NCBI GenBank assembly: GCA_036401335.1
Contig: DASWVC010000348.1
Span: 1 to 29,246 of the forward strand
From: DASWVC01 sp036401335
GTDB lineage: Bacteria > Verrucomicrobiota > Verrucomicrobiia > Chthoniobacterales > JAFAMB01
Length of the DNA: 29,246 nt
Direction: 5' to 3'
Shown here: positions 22,683 to 29,246 of the stretch, one piece after another
How positions within the stretch are numbered: the stretch's first letter is position 1
Layout: the number at the start of each line of letters is the position of its first letter
Notes under the pieces: model-generated
What the model saw: only the letters and a program-made list of their open reading frames with translations
What the model was told of the DNA's origin: nothing
Database searches by the model: none
Position numbers and translations under genes: made by a program

Positions 22683-24878
22683 ATGAAAACTACCTGGGTC
22701 GTTCTTACGGCGGTCACGTTGTCCTTTTCCGTTCCTTCCGTCTTTGCTCAGGCAAAACCGGGGCCAAAGATCAGTGTCGCGGACTCCCGGCAGGTGGCCG
22801 CCACGGTGGTCAAGCTCATGGAACAAGGCCATTACAGCCGCCAGAAGCTCGACAACGCAATGGCCCAGAAAGTGTTGGACACTTACCTGAACAACCTGGA
22901 TTACAACCGGCTTTTTTTTACCCAGGAAGACATTGCAGAGATCAAACAGAAGAACGGCCCGACGCTGGATCAGAACTTGTTGGTCGGCGACGTCGAACCG
23001 GCTCGCAGCATCTATGCCCTGTTTAAGCAGCGGGTGGAGGATCGCGTGGCCAAGATCAGGCAACTCCTGAAGAAGGATTACCCGTTCAAGAGCAATCGGA
23101 CCATCGCGTTGGACCGAAAGAAAGATCCGTGGCCGGCCAACGAAGCCGATGCGGATAACCTTTGGCGGGACCGGATCGAGGGCGAGTTGTTGCAGGAGAA
23201 ACTCAACAAATTGGCCACGGAACCTGGCCCGAAAGTGGTCGGCCGGCGCTATGACCAGATGTTGAAGAACCTGGAGGAACGGGACGACGATGACATCCTG
23301 CAGACCTACCTGAACGCGGTGGCCTTGACCTACGATCCCCATTCAGAATACCTGGGCAAGTCGGATCTGGAGAGCTTCGAAATCAACATGCGCCTTTCCC
23401 TCACCGGCATCGGTGCCGAGCTTCGTTCCGAAGATGGTTACGCGAAAGTGGCGCGGCTGCTGCCCGGCGGTCCCGCACAATTGAGCGGCAAACTTAGCGT
23501 AGGCGACCGCATCGCCGGCGTCTCACAGGGCAAAGATAATTTTGTGGATACGGCTGACCTGAAGCTCGACAAGGTCGTGGAAATGATTCGTGGCAAAAAG
23601 GGTTCCACCGTCCGCCTTCAGGTGATTCCCACGAACACGGTTGATCCTTCCAAGCGCAAGGTGGTGGAGCTTGTCCGTGACAACGTCAAACTCACGGAAC
23701 AGGAAGCCAAAGCGGAGGTGATTGAGCGTGATTTACCGGACGGTTCGCTAGCGAAGGTAGGATGGATCACCCTGCCATCCTTTTACCAAGACATGGAAAA
23801 ATCGCGCACGGGCAAAAGCACGTCGCGGGACGTGGCGGCGTTGCTCAAGCGGCTGCAGCAGGAAGGCATTCAGGGGTTGGTCATTGATTTGCGGAGGGAC
23901 GGGGGTGGCTCGCTTGACGAAGCCATTAAGATGACGGGTTTGTTCATTACGCAGGGACCAGTGGTTCAGGTTAAAGATGCCAATGGCGACATCGACGTCC
24001 TTAAAGACCGAGACCAATCGGTGGCTTACGGAGGCCCGATGATCGTGCTGGTGAACAAACTCAGCGCGTCTGCCAGTGAGATTTTTGCGGCTGCCCTGCA
24101 GGACTATGGCCGCGCGTTGATTGTCGGCGATTCCAGCACATTCGGAAAAGGAACCGTTCAGACGATGCTTGAGCTTGGTCGTTTTATGCCAATGCTGGGT
24201 GGTCCTGGCAACCAGGCTGGCGCGCTCAAGTTGACGGTGCAAAAATTTTACCGGGTGGCCGGAGGCTCGACCCAGTTTCGCGGCGTGATTTCAGACGTTG
24301 TTCTCCCGTCACTGACCGACAACCCCGAGTTCGGTGAATCCGCCCTCGAACACCCGCTGCCTTACGACGAAGTGGAACCGGCCCCGATCGACCTTGCCAA
24401 CAACCGGAAAGCGTTGTTCGTCGACGACCTGCGGCGCAAATCGATGGCGCGGACCGGCCAGGACGCAACTTTCCAGGATGTCGAGCAGGACGTAAAGCAG
24501 CTTACAGATCGTGTCCGGATCAACCGGCTGTCATTGAACGAAAAGGTGCGCCGGGACGAACTTGACCGCGACAATGGGGAACGTGACAAGGAAAAAGCGG
24601 ACGAGAAAAAGGCTGAAGCCCAGAATCACGACCGTCATTTCCAGTTAACGCTGGCCGATATTGACAAGCCGCAGCTTCAACCCGTCGATAAGGCCGCCGC
24701 AGTAAACGACGCGACGAAAAAGGACAAGGCGTCAAAAGAGGATGCCGACGTTGACGGCGTGCCCGCCGATGAGGAAGAACCCAGCAACGCCCAGGCGGAT
24801 GCCATCAAGCGTGAAACGGTCAACATTCTTTCTGACTTGATCGACCAAAGCAAGGCGCCGCGCACCGCAGTCCGGTGA
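22683..24878 (+). CDS. Carboxy-terminal processing (tail-specific) protease, Prc-like
   Basis: A periplasmic S41-family Ser/Lys protease that trims or degrades envelope proteins from their C termini. Residues 1-22 form a signal peptide (cut near VFA-QA). The N-terminal domain (~25-215) matches the Prc/Tsp helical region, with NNLDYNRLFFTQEDI and YLNAVALTYDPHSEYL. A PDZ domain follows (~230-340). The catalytic domain has SASASEIFAAALQDYGRAL (Ser463), Lys489 in FGKGTVQ and Gln493. The C-terminal 120 residues are strongly charged, as in Prc homologues. Ser to Lys is one residue longer than in E. coli Prc (GDSSTFGKG versus GEPTFGKG). ATG 22683 was chosen because it opens directly into the signal peptide; the frame continues 15 codons upstream. 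It may be named prc or ctpA. Confidence 0.93.
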   Translation: MKTTWVVLTAVTLSFSVPSVFAQAKPGPKISVADSRQVAATVVKLMEQGHYSRQKLDNAMAQKVLDTYLNNLDYNRLFFTQEDIAEIKQKNGPTLDQNLLVGDVEPARSIYALFKQRVEDRVAKIRQLLKKDYPFKSNRTIALDRKKDPWPANEADADNLWRDRIEGELLQEKLNKLATEPGPKVVGRRYDQMLKNLEERDDDDILQTYLNAVALTYDPHSEYLGKSDLESFEINMRLSLTGIGAELRSEDGYAKVARLLPGGPAQLSGKLSVGDRIAGVSQGKDNFVDTADLKLDKVVEMIRGKKGSTVRLQVIPTNTVDPSKRKVVELVRDNVKLTEQEAKAEVIERDLPDGSLAKVGWITLPSFYQDMEKSRTGKSTSRDVAALLKRLQQEGIQGLVIDLRRDGGGSLDEAIKMTGLFITQGPVVQVKDANGDIDVLKDRDQSVAYGGPMIVLVNKLSASASEIFAAALQDYGRALIVGDSSTFGKGTVQTMLELGRFMPMLGGPGNQAGALKLTVQKFYRVAGGSTQFRGVISDVVLPSLTDNPEFGESALEHPLPYDEVEPAPIDLANNRKALFVDDLRRKSMARTGQDATFQDVEQDVKQLTDRVRINRLSLNEKVRRDELDRDNGERDKEKADEKKAEAQNHDRHFQLTLADIDKPQLQPVDKAAAVNDATKKDKASKEDADVDGVPADEEEPSNAQADAIKRETVNILSDLIDQSKAPRTAVR

Positions 24879-24903
24879 CGAAACTTGACCTGCCAAAACA
24901 GGT

Positions 24904-24938
24904 GGCTGCTGGTCGGCCTGATCAGGTGACGGGCAGCC
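24904..24938. terminator. Possible bidirectional terminator between prc-like gene and hisA
   Basis: GGCTGC (24904-24909) pairs with GCAGCC (24933-24938), and the segment between them contains the perfect 10-bp palindrome CCTGATCAGG. It lies in the gap where two transcription units converge. There is no T run on either side, so only a weak case can be made. Confidence 0.25.
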
Positions 24939-25005
24939 GCTTTATCGCCCAGTTGAACTTAAGGCGGTCGAGCCAACTCCTCTAAACACACCTTTTCGTC
25001 ACCCC

Positions 25006-25752
25006 TTAGACGGCACCAAGGGCATCTGCGGCCGCATTGGCGACGGCCACTGCTTCGGCCAAGTCGATCGTACCCTCAAACAGGGCTTTCCCGACGATGG
25101 CACCGTGCAATCGCGGCAGGATCGCAAGGTGCCGGATCTGGTCAATGCTGGCGACGCCGCCGCTGGAGATAACCTGTGCTTTGGTCGCGTCAAGGACTTT
25201 GGCCAAAGCCTTGAAATTAGGTCCGGTCAACATCCCGTCGGTTGCGATGTCAGTAAAGATGATCGTGCCAATGCCTTGCTGATCAAGCCGCTGCACAAAC
25301 TCGATCGCGTCCAGGGAGGTCGTCTCCGCCCAACCTTTCACGGCCACCTTTCCATCACGCGCGTCCACACTGACAGCCACCCGGTCCCCTCCAAAACGGT
25401 CGACCAGGGCACGCACGAAATCCGGATCCTGCACCGCCTTCGTGCCGGCCACGATCCGGCTGGCGCCGGCGCTCAACAATGTCGAAGCTGCTTCCATCGA
25501 TCGAACCCCGCCTCCGACCTGAACCGGGATGTTAAGGATGCCCACCAGCCGTTCGATAATCGCAAGGTTCTTGTGCTCCCCCGTAAACGCAGCGTTCAGG
25601 TCGACGACATGAAGGCAGTTGCCGCCTTCTTCTTCCCAACGGCGGGCAAACGCCATGGGATCGTTCGAGTAAACGTGCTTCTCTTCGAGCTTGCCTTGGC
25701 GGAGGCGGACCACTTGCCCGTCATACAGGTCAATGGCTGGGAGGATGATCAT
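25006..25752 (-). CDS. hisA: Phosphoribosylformimino-5-aminoimidazole carboxamide ribotide isomerase
   Basis: A (beta/alpha)8-barrel enzyme that isomerises ProFAR to PRFAR in histidine synthesis. Catalytic Asp8 (LPAIDLYDGQVVRL) and Asp130 (AVSVDARDG) are present, as are the two phosphate-binding strings VGGGVRS and SSGGVAS. The HisA-specific opening (IDL.DG..VRL), not the HisF form (IPCLDV), settles the family. Length 248 is normal. Its ATG overlaps the hisH stop by 4 bp (ATGA), so it is translationally coupled as the last gene of hisB-hisH-hisA. hisF, which often follows, is absent; the next gene downstream converges on it. Confidence 0.97.
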   Translation of the reverse strand: MIILPAIDLYDGQVVRLRQGKLEEKHVYSNDPMAFARRWEEEGGNCLHVVDLNAAFTGEHKNLAIIERLVGILNIPVQVGGGVRSMEAASTLLSAGASRIVAGTKAVQDPDFVRALVDRFGGDRVAVSVDARDGKVAVKGWAETTSLDAIEFVQRLDQQGIGTIIFTDIATDGMLTGPNFKALAKVLDATKAQVISSGGVASIDQIRHLAILPRLHGAIVGKALFEGTIDLAEAVAVANAAADALGAV

Positions 25753-26366
25753 GTTAACGACCTAACAAACTGTTCAAGGATCGCAAGACCCGCGTCTTGA
25801 CTTTTCTCTGGGTGGAACTGGGTGGCCAGCAAGTTCGGAGTTGCAACGGCAGCAGCGAACGACGCGCCATAACGGGCCGTGGCCGCCACCACCCCTTTGT
25901 CCCGCGGGTCAGGGTAATACGAGTGCACAAAATAAACAAAAGAACGTTCGGGTAGACCCGGGAACCGGTCCAGGACGTCAGGTGTCCACTGAATTTCGTT
26001 CCAACCCATGTGAGGTACCTTCAACAACCCGGTTGGGAATCGCTTCACCGTGCCCTCCAGGATGCCTAAACCTTTCACGCCCGGGCTTTCCTCGCTTGCT
26101 TCGAAAAGCAATTGGTACCCGAGGCAAACCCCCAGGAAAGGCCGTTTTTGCTGAACCCATTCGCGAATCGGCTCGAAAAGGCGCCGGGCATGTAGCTGGC
26201 GCACTGAATCTCCGAACGACCCGACCCCGGGCAAAACCAGGGCATCCACGTCCGGCAGGTGGCTGTCCGTCGCCCGGACCACCGCACCGCCAACGCGTTC
26301 CAATGCTTTCGAGACGCTGCGAAGGTTGCCGGAGCCGTAGTCAATCACACCCAATCGAGGCCGCAT
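25749..26366 (-). CDS. hisH: Imidazole glycerol phosphate synthase, glutaminase subunit
   Basis: A class I glutamine amidotransferase that feeds ammonia to HisF for imidazole ring closure. The nucleophile Cys81 is in LGVCLGYQLLFE and the His185-x-Glu187 pair is in TQFHPEKSQ. The N terminus VIDYGSGNLRSVSKAL is the HisH signature. The Tyr in GVCLGYQ replaces the commoner Met or Gln. Length 205 is normal. The ribosome site AAAGGAGAG upstream of ATG 26366 is one of the few strong ones in the window. It is the middle gene of the his run; its partner HisF must be encoded elsewhere. Confidence 0.97.
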   Translation of the reverse strand: MRPRLGVIDYGSGNLRSVSKALERVGGAVVRATDSHLPDVDALVLPGVGSFGDSVRQLHARRLFEPIREWVQQKRPFLGVCLGYQLLFEASEESPGVKGLGILEGTVKRFPTGLLKVPHMGWNEIQWTPDVLDRFPGLPERSFVYFVHSYYPDPRDKGVVAATARYGASFAAAVATPNLLATQFHPEKSQDAGLAILEQFVRSLT

Positions 26367-26396
26367 CTTTTCTCTCCTTTAAACAGCGGACGACAC

Positions 26397-26990
26397 TCAG
26401 GCGAGTACGCCTTTCGAACTGGGCACCCCCAAGACGCGCGCATCCGCCTGACAGGCTTGGTCCAGGGCTTTCGCGATGCCCTTGAAAATCGCTTCCGCCA
26501 CGTGGTGGGCGTTCCGGCCGCGCCGAATGGTCACGTGTAGGTTAAGACCGGCGTTGACGGCGAAGGCACGCAAAAATTCCTCTACGAGCTGGAAGTCGAA
26601 CGTCCCGATCGGTTGGGGAAAAGCCGGAGCCTCAAAGGCCAGGTAAAAGCGGCCGCTCAGGTCAAGCGCGACTTCGGCCAGGGACTCATCCATCGGCAGA
26701 AGGGCCCAGCCGTAGCGGCGGAGGCCGAACTTATCCCCCAAAGCCCGTTTCAGTGCCTCGCCCAACACGATTCCAACGTCTTCAACGGTGTGATGGTTAT
26801 CGACGCCGAGATCCCCGTCGGCTTCCACCTGCAGGTCAAAAAGGCTGTGTTTCGCAAGCAGCGTGAGCATGTGATCGAAGAACGGGATGCCGGTCTGAAT
26901 GTCCGGGGTACCCGACCCGTCGATCACGATGGTGGCCGTAACGTTGGTCTCCGCCGTTTGCCGACGGACCGTGGCTTGGCGTTTGGTCAT
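26397..26990 (-). CDS. hisB: Imidazoleglycerol-phosphate dehydratase
   Basis: Removes water from IGP to give imidazole acetol phosphate, using two metal ions bound by paired His motifs. Visible are GIPFFDHM, DNHHTVEDVGI and NAHHVAEAIFK, plus GSGTPDIQTG near the start and SSKG near the end (PSSKGVL). At 197 residues it is the monofunctional form without the HisN phosphatase domain. It is the first gene of hisB-hisH-hisA, 30 bp before hisH, and diverges from the TetR gene across about 115 bp that must contain both promoters. No Shine-Dalgarno precedes ATG 26990. Confidence 0.97.
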   Translation of the reverse strand: MTKRQATVRRQTAETNVTATIVIDGSGTPDIQTGIPFFDHMLTLLAKHSLFDLQVEADGDLGVDNHHTVEDVGIVLGEALKRALGDKFGLRRYGWALLPMDESLAEVALDLSGRFYLAFEAPAFPQPIGTFDFQLVEEFLRAFAVNAGLNLHVTIRRGRNAHHVAEAIFKGIAKALDQACQADARVLGVPSSKGVLA

Positions 26991-27087
26991 AAAACGGGGG
27001 CTACACTAACACACGCGGACCACATCCGCCCCTTTCGACTTGGTGTCGAGCAGCGAAGGCGAAAAAAGGTCTTGCAACCTTCGCCAA

Positions 27088-27107
27088 ATGCAAGTAAGTA
27101 CTTGCAT
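27088..27107. promoter_or_regulatory. Palindromic operator candidate for the TetR regulator
   Basis: ATGCAAGTA and TACTTGCAT form a perfect 9-bp inverted repeat separated by AG. Two-fold symmetric sites of this size are what TetR-family dimers bind, and this one sits exactly at the start of the tetR gene in the divergent hisB-tetR gap. A related half, CTTGCAA, lies just upstream at 27071-27077. This suggests autoregulation of the tetR-emrA-like unit; binding is inferred, not shown. Confidence 0.55.
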
Positions 27108-27768
27108 GATGCAGCGGCCGGTCCTCGCGACCACCATCCCAGTTCCTGCTTCCTGCCGCGCTCGGCTCTTGCAAGCTGCCACCGAAGTTTTCTCCGAGCG
27201 TGGGTTCCAGGCCGCCACTACCCGCGAAATTGCCCAACGCGCGGAAGTCAATGAAGTCACCTTGTTTCGTCATTTTCGTACCCGGCGTGAATTGATGCGG
27301 GCTGTGGTCGAACAAATTTTGCAGGCCGAAGTCGCTTTCATGGCGCGGTTTACCCTTCAGACCGGGGATTTTCGGACCGCTTTGCGGGAGTACACCGAAG
27401 CCTACCTGGAGTTGGTGGAGCGGCGTCAGGGAATTGTCCGAGCCATCCTGGGTGAAGGACACCTTCTGCCGCCCGAAGTGCAACAGACCGTCGTTGACCT
27501 CCTGGCGCCGGTGAAACGGCAATTGGCGGAGTGGATTGCTTCCCTCCAGCACAATGGTTCGGTGCGGTCCGATGTCGATCCGCTCGCAGCCATCGAAATG
27601 ATGAGGGACGCATTGCAAACGGCCGTCCTTCGCTGGCGTGGTCCTTTTAAGAACCTGGGCGGTCCGCGCGACATTTACTTAGAAAACTTTTTAGAAATTT
27701 ATGCCCGCGGCCTGGAGACAAAGTCTTCGGGCAAGGGTGGGAAAGCATCCGATGGCTCAACAAATTGA
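27106..27768 (+). CDS. TetR/AcrR-family transcriptional regulator
   Basis: A DNA-binding repressor, most likely controlling the membrane fusion protein gene that overlaps its end. The N-terminal HTH domain (~20-65) has LLQAATEVFSERGFQAATTR followed by EIAQRAEVNEVTLFRHF, the TetR recognition-helix pattern. The C-terminal ~150 residues form a helical ligand-binding/dimer domain with no recognisable specificity. I start at ATG 27106 so that the palindrome 27088-27107 lies at the promoter; ATG 27109 and 27088 are in frame, as is a TTG at 27040. None has a good ribosome site, so translation may be leaderless or near-leaderless. The stop lies 17 bp inside the next gene. Inducer unknown, probably a toxic small molecule. 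Confidence 0.9.
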   Translation: MMQRPVLATTIPVPASCRARLLQAATEVFSERGFQAATTREIAQRAEVNEVTLFRHFRTRRELMRAVVEQILQAEVAFMARFTLQTGDFRTALREYTEAYLELVERRQGIVRAILGEGHLLPPEVQQTVVDLLAPVKRQLAEWIASLQHNGSVRSDVDPLAAIEMMRDALQTAVLRWRGPFKNLGGPRDIYLENFLEIYARGLETKSSGKGGKASDGSTN

Positions 27769-29020
27769 AACTGAGGCGCCTTCGCGCCAACCTGCTCGTC
27801 CTGCTCCGCGTGGGACGGCTCCGGTCCGCCCGGAGAAGCCCGCACGCGGCGGGCGCAGCCTGCGACTGACCCTGATGATGGCTGCTGCCGTGATCGCAGC
27901 GGTCCTGTTTGGGCTGCATTTCTATGCTCAAAGCCAGATGTATCAGGGCACAGACGATGCCTTCATCGAGGGACACATCATCAGCGTTGCGCCGAAAGTG
28001 GCGGGACGGGTCGAACAAGTTCTGGTGAACGACAACCAACTCGTGCGGAAAGGGGATTTGATGGCCGTGCTGGACCCGCGGGATCTGGCCGCCGCACGCA
28101 AACAAAAGGCGGCCGCGTTGGAGAGCACCGATGCCCAAGCGGGTGCCGTCCAAGCCACCATTGATCAAGCGGTTGCCCATGTGAGCACCTTGCGTGCGAC
28201 CGTGGAGGCGGACAAAGCAACGGCGGAAGCGACCCGCGCGCAGGCAGAAAAAGCCGGCAAAGACCTTCAGCGGGCCGAGGATTTGTTTCAGAAAAAGGTG
28301 TCGTCGCCGCAGGATCTGGACGCAGCCCGGGCTGCGGACCAGACGGCGAGGGCGCAGTTGGAGGCAAACCTCAAAAAAGTGACGAGCGATGAAGCCCAGG
28401 TGGCCGAGGCGCAGGCACAGGTTAAAACGTACTTTGCCGTGCTGCGAAGCGTGCAGGCGCAGGGAGACGAGTCCAACGCAAACCTGCAAACCGCTGAACT
28501 TAATGAGTCGTACACCGAGATCCGGGCTCCGGAAGACGGGCGCGTCACCCGCAAAGCGGTAGAGGCCGGCAACTATGTCCAGACGGGGCAGACGCTGTTT
28601 GCGTTTATCCCGAAGGACATCTGGGTTAACGCGAATTTCAAAGAAAGCCAGATTGGCCGGTTCCGGGCCGGCTTACCGGTCGAGATCACGGTGGACGCTT
28701 TAGGGGACCGAAAATTTGCGGGTCATATCGACAGCATTCAGGCCGGCAGCGGCGCCCGGTTCAGCCTGCTCCCGCCGGAAAATGCCACCGGAAACTATGT
28801 GAAGGTGGTTCAACGGGTGCCGGTGAAAATCGTCTTCGACCAGTTGCCGCAGGTTGAGTTGCCGCTGGGACCGGGCGAGTCGGTTGTCCCGACGGTGAAG
28901 GTTCAGGATTTCCGCTACACCCCGGCCGGCCTCCTGCGTGTGGGCTTGGCGACGGTGGCGTTGCTTGGCGTGTTATTCTGGTTCCGCAGCCGTCCGAAAA
29001 AGGCCGCAAAGGCTGGTTAG
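27752..29020 (+). CDS. EmrA/HlyD-type membrane fusion (periplasmic adaptor) protein
   Basis: Adaptor that links an inner-membrane pump to the outer membrane for drug or toxin export. One membrane helix (38-58) follows a basic Pro-rich cytoplasmic leader. Then come a lipoyl half TDDAFIEGHIISVAPKVAGR, an Ala-rich alpha-helical hairpin (~110-245), the second lipoyl half YTEIRAPEDGRVTRKAV with AGNYVQTGQTLFAFIP, and a beta-barrel domain. Unusually, residues ~394-411 (LLRVGLATVALLGVLFWF) look like a second membrane helix with a basic tail RSRPKKAAK. ATG 27752 follows GGGTGGGAAAG and overlaps tetR by 17 bp; the frame is open 17 codons further upstream. No EmrB-type pump or ABC exporter starts within the 226 bp that remain. 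Confidence 0.9.
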   Translation: MAQQIETEAPSRQPARPAPRGTAPVRPEKPARGGRSLRLTLMMAAAVIAAVLFGLHFYAQSQMYQGTDDAFIEGHIISVAPKVAGRVEQVLVNDNQLVRKGDLMAVLDPRDLAAARKQKAAALESTDAQAGAVQATIDQAVAHVSTLRATVEADKATAEATRAQAEKAGKDLQRAEDLFQKKVSSPQDLDAARAADQTARAQLEANLKKVTSDEAQVAEAQAQVKTYFAVLRSVQAQGDESNANLQTAELNESYTEIRAPEDGRVTRKAVEAGNYVQTGQTLFAFIPKDIWVNANFKESQIGRFRAGLPVEITVDALGDRKFAGHIDSIQAGSGARFSLLPPENATGNYVKVVQRVPVKIVFDQLPQVELPLGPGESVVPTVKVQDFRYTPAGLLRVGLATVALLGVLFWFRSRPKKAAKAG

Positions 29021-29246
29021 AAACAGTTATAGCTGACGGGAAAAGTCATTTCCGAAAGACTCGCGCGTGCCGGCGGTGGTGGCTTCGTCTCCGTGTCGGT
29101 CGGCAAGGGATCACCGACCTTTCCAGGCCGTTTTGCACCGTCCCTCGGTAAGGGTGCGTCTGGTAGGGGAGCTGATCCTTCAGCGCCCAGGGAGCGACCG
29201 CTCCCTCGGCAGGCCCAGGTGGGGCGATGACCCCTCGCTTGCTGCA
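29021..29246. other. Non-coding end of the window with hairpins
   Basis: I see no gene start in the last 226 bp. The stretch contains the AGGGA-loop hairpin at 29098-29119 and a second palindrome, AGGGAGCG (29189-29196) with CGCTCCCT (29199-29206), an 8-bp perfect stem with a 2-nt centre. Its GC-rich, structured character matches the other gene-end gaps. Confidence 0.4.
29098..29119. repeat. GC-rich AGGGA-loop hairpin, copy 4
   Basis: GGTCGG (29098-29103) and CCGACC (29114-29119) form a 6-bp stem around CAAGGGATCA, downstream of the membrane fusion protein gene. It differs from the 7388-7409 hairpin at only a few positions over 22 bp. Confidence 0.5.

Noticed and set aside
27647..28489. 280-codon open frame antisense to the membrane fusion protein
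   Set aside because: It opposes an Ala-rich coiled coil, which on the other strand yields spurious Cys/Arg/Leu-rich frames.

Overview
The window is high-GC bacterial DNA from a Gram-negative organism. The annotation includes a periplasmic maltose-binding-type protein, a membrane fusion protein, a Prc-type periplasmic protease and a hybrid histidine kinase. The style of TrpD (GTGGDRLDLINVST in place of the usual GTGGDG...FNIST), a stand-alone SufU, few Shine-Dalgarno sites and repeat-rich gaps make Verrucomicrobiota my best guess. That is inference and was not tested by any search.

Layout, left to right. 1-165: C-terminal tail of an SDR-type epimerase/dehydratase. 559-3210: membrane-bound hybrid histidine kinase. 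3375-5970: three-gene NitT/TauT-type ABC transporter (binding protein, permease, ATPase) with ATGA overlaps, then a likely terminator. 6104-7183: trpD, standing alone. 12242-7472 on the minus strand: aroB, dprA and topB. 12429-12509 (minus): tRNA-Leu(GAG). 14841-12630 (minus): a MalE-like sugar-binding protein and a zinc dehydrogenase 4 bp apart. 15653-15024 (minus): a small P-loop kinase-like protein. 15823-19311: two tandem MFS_3 exporters, followed by a small unknown gene. 20650-20186 (minus): sufU. 20926-21942: a FabZ-like dehydratase and a TlpA/ResA-like thioredoxin. 22582-21965 (minus): an MBL-fold hydrolase. 22683-24878: a Prc-like tail-specific protease. 26990-25006 (minus): hisB, hisH, hisA. 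27106-29020: a TetR regulator overlapping an EmrA/HlyD-type membrane fusion protein.

The coding content is mostly housekeeping: shikimate/tryptophan and histidine biosynthesis, DNA processing and topology, Fe-S assembly and envelope quality control. It is interspersed with transport modules that look incomplete: a MalE without MalFGK, and a membrane fusion protein without its pump inside the window.

The least ordinary content lies between genes. One family is a dispersed, partly palindromic element of about 110-170 bp built on ATGCCAC/GTGGCAT arms, often preceded by a GAAGAAGGTGTCGGGG module. It has four recognisable copies and two partial ones, and one partial copy supplies the last 14 codons and stop of sufU. 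A second family is short GC-rich hairpins with an AGGGA-type loop in gene-end gaps. I found no CRISPR array, transposase, phage gene or rRNA.
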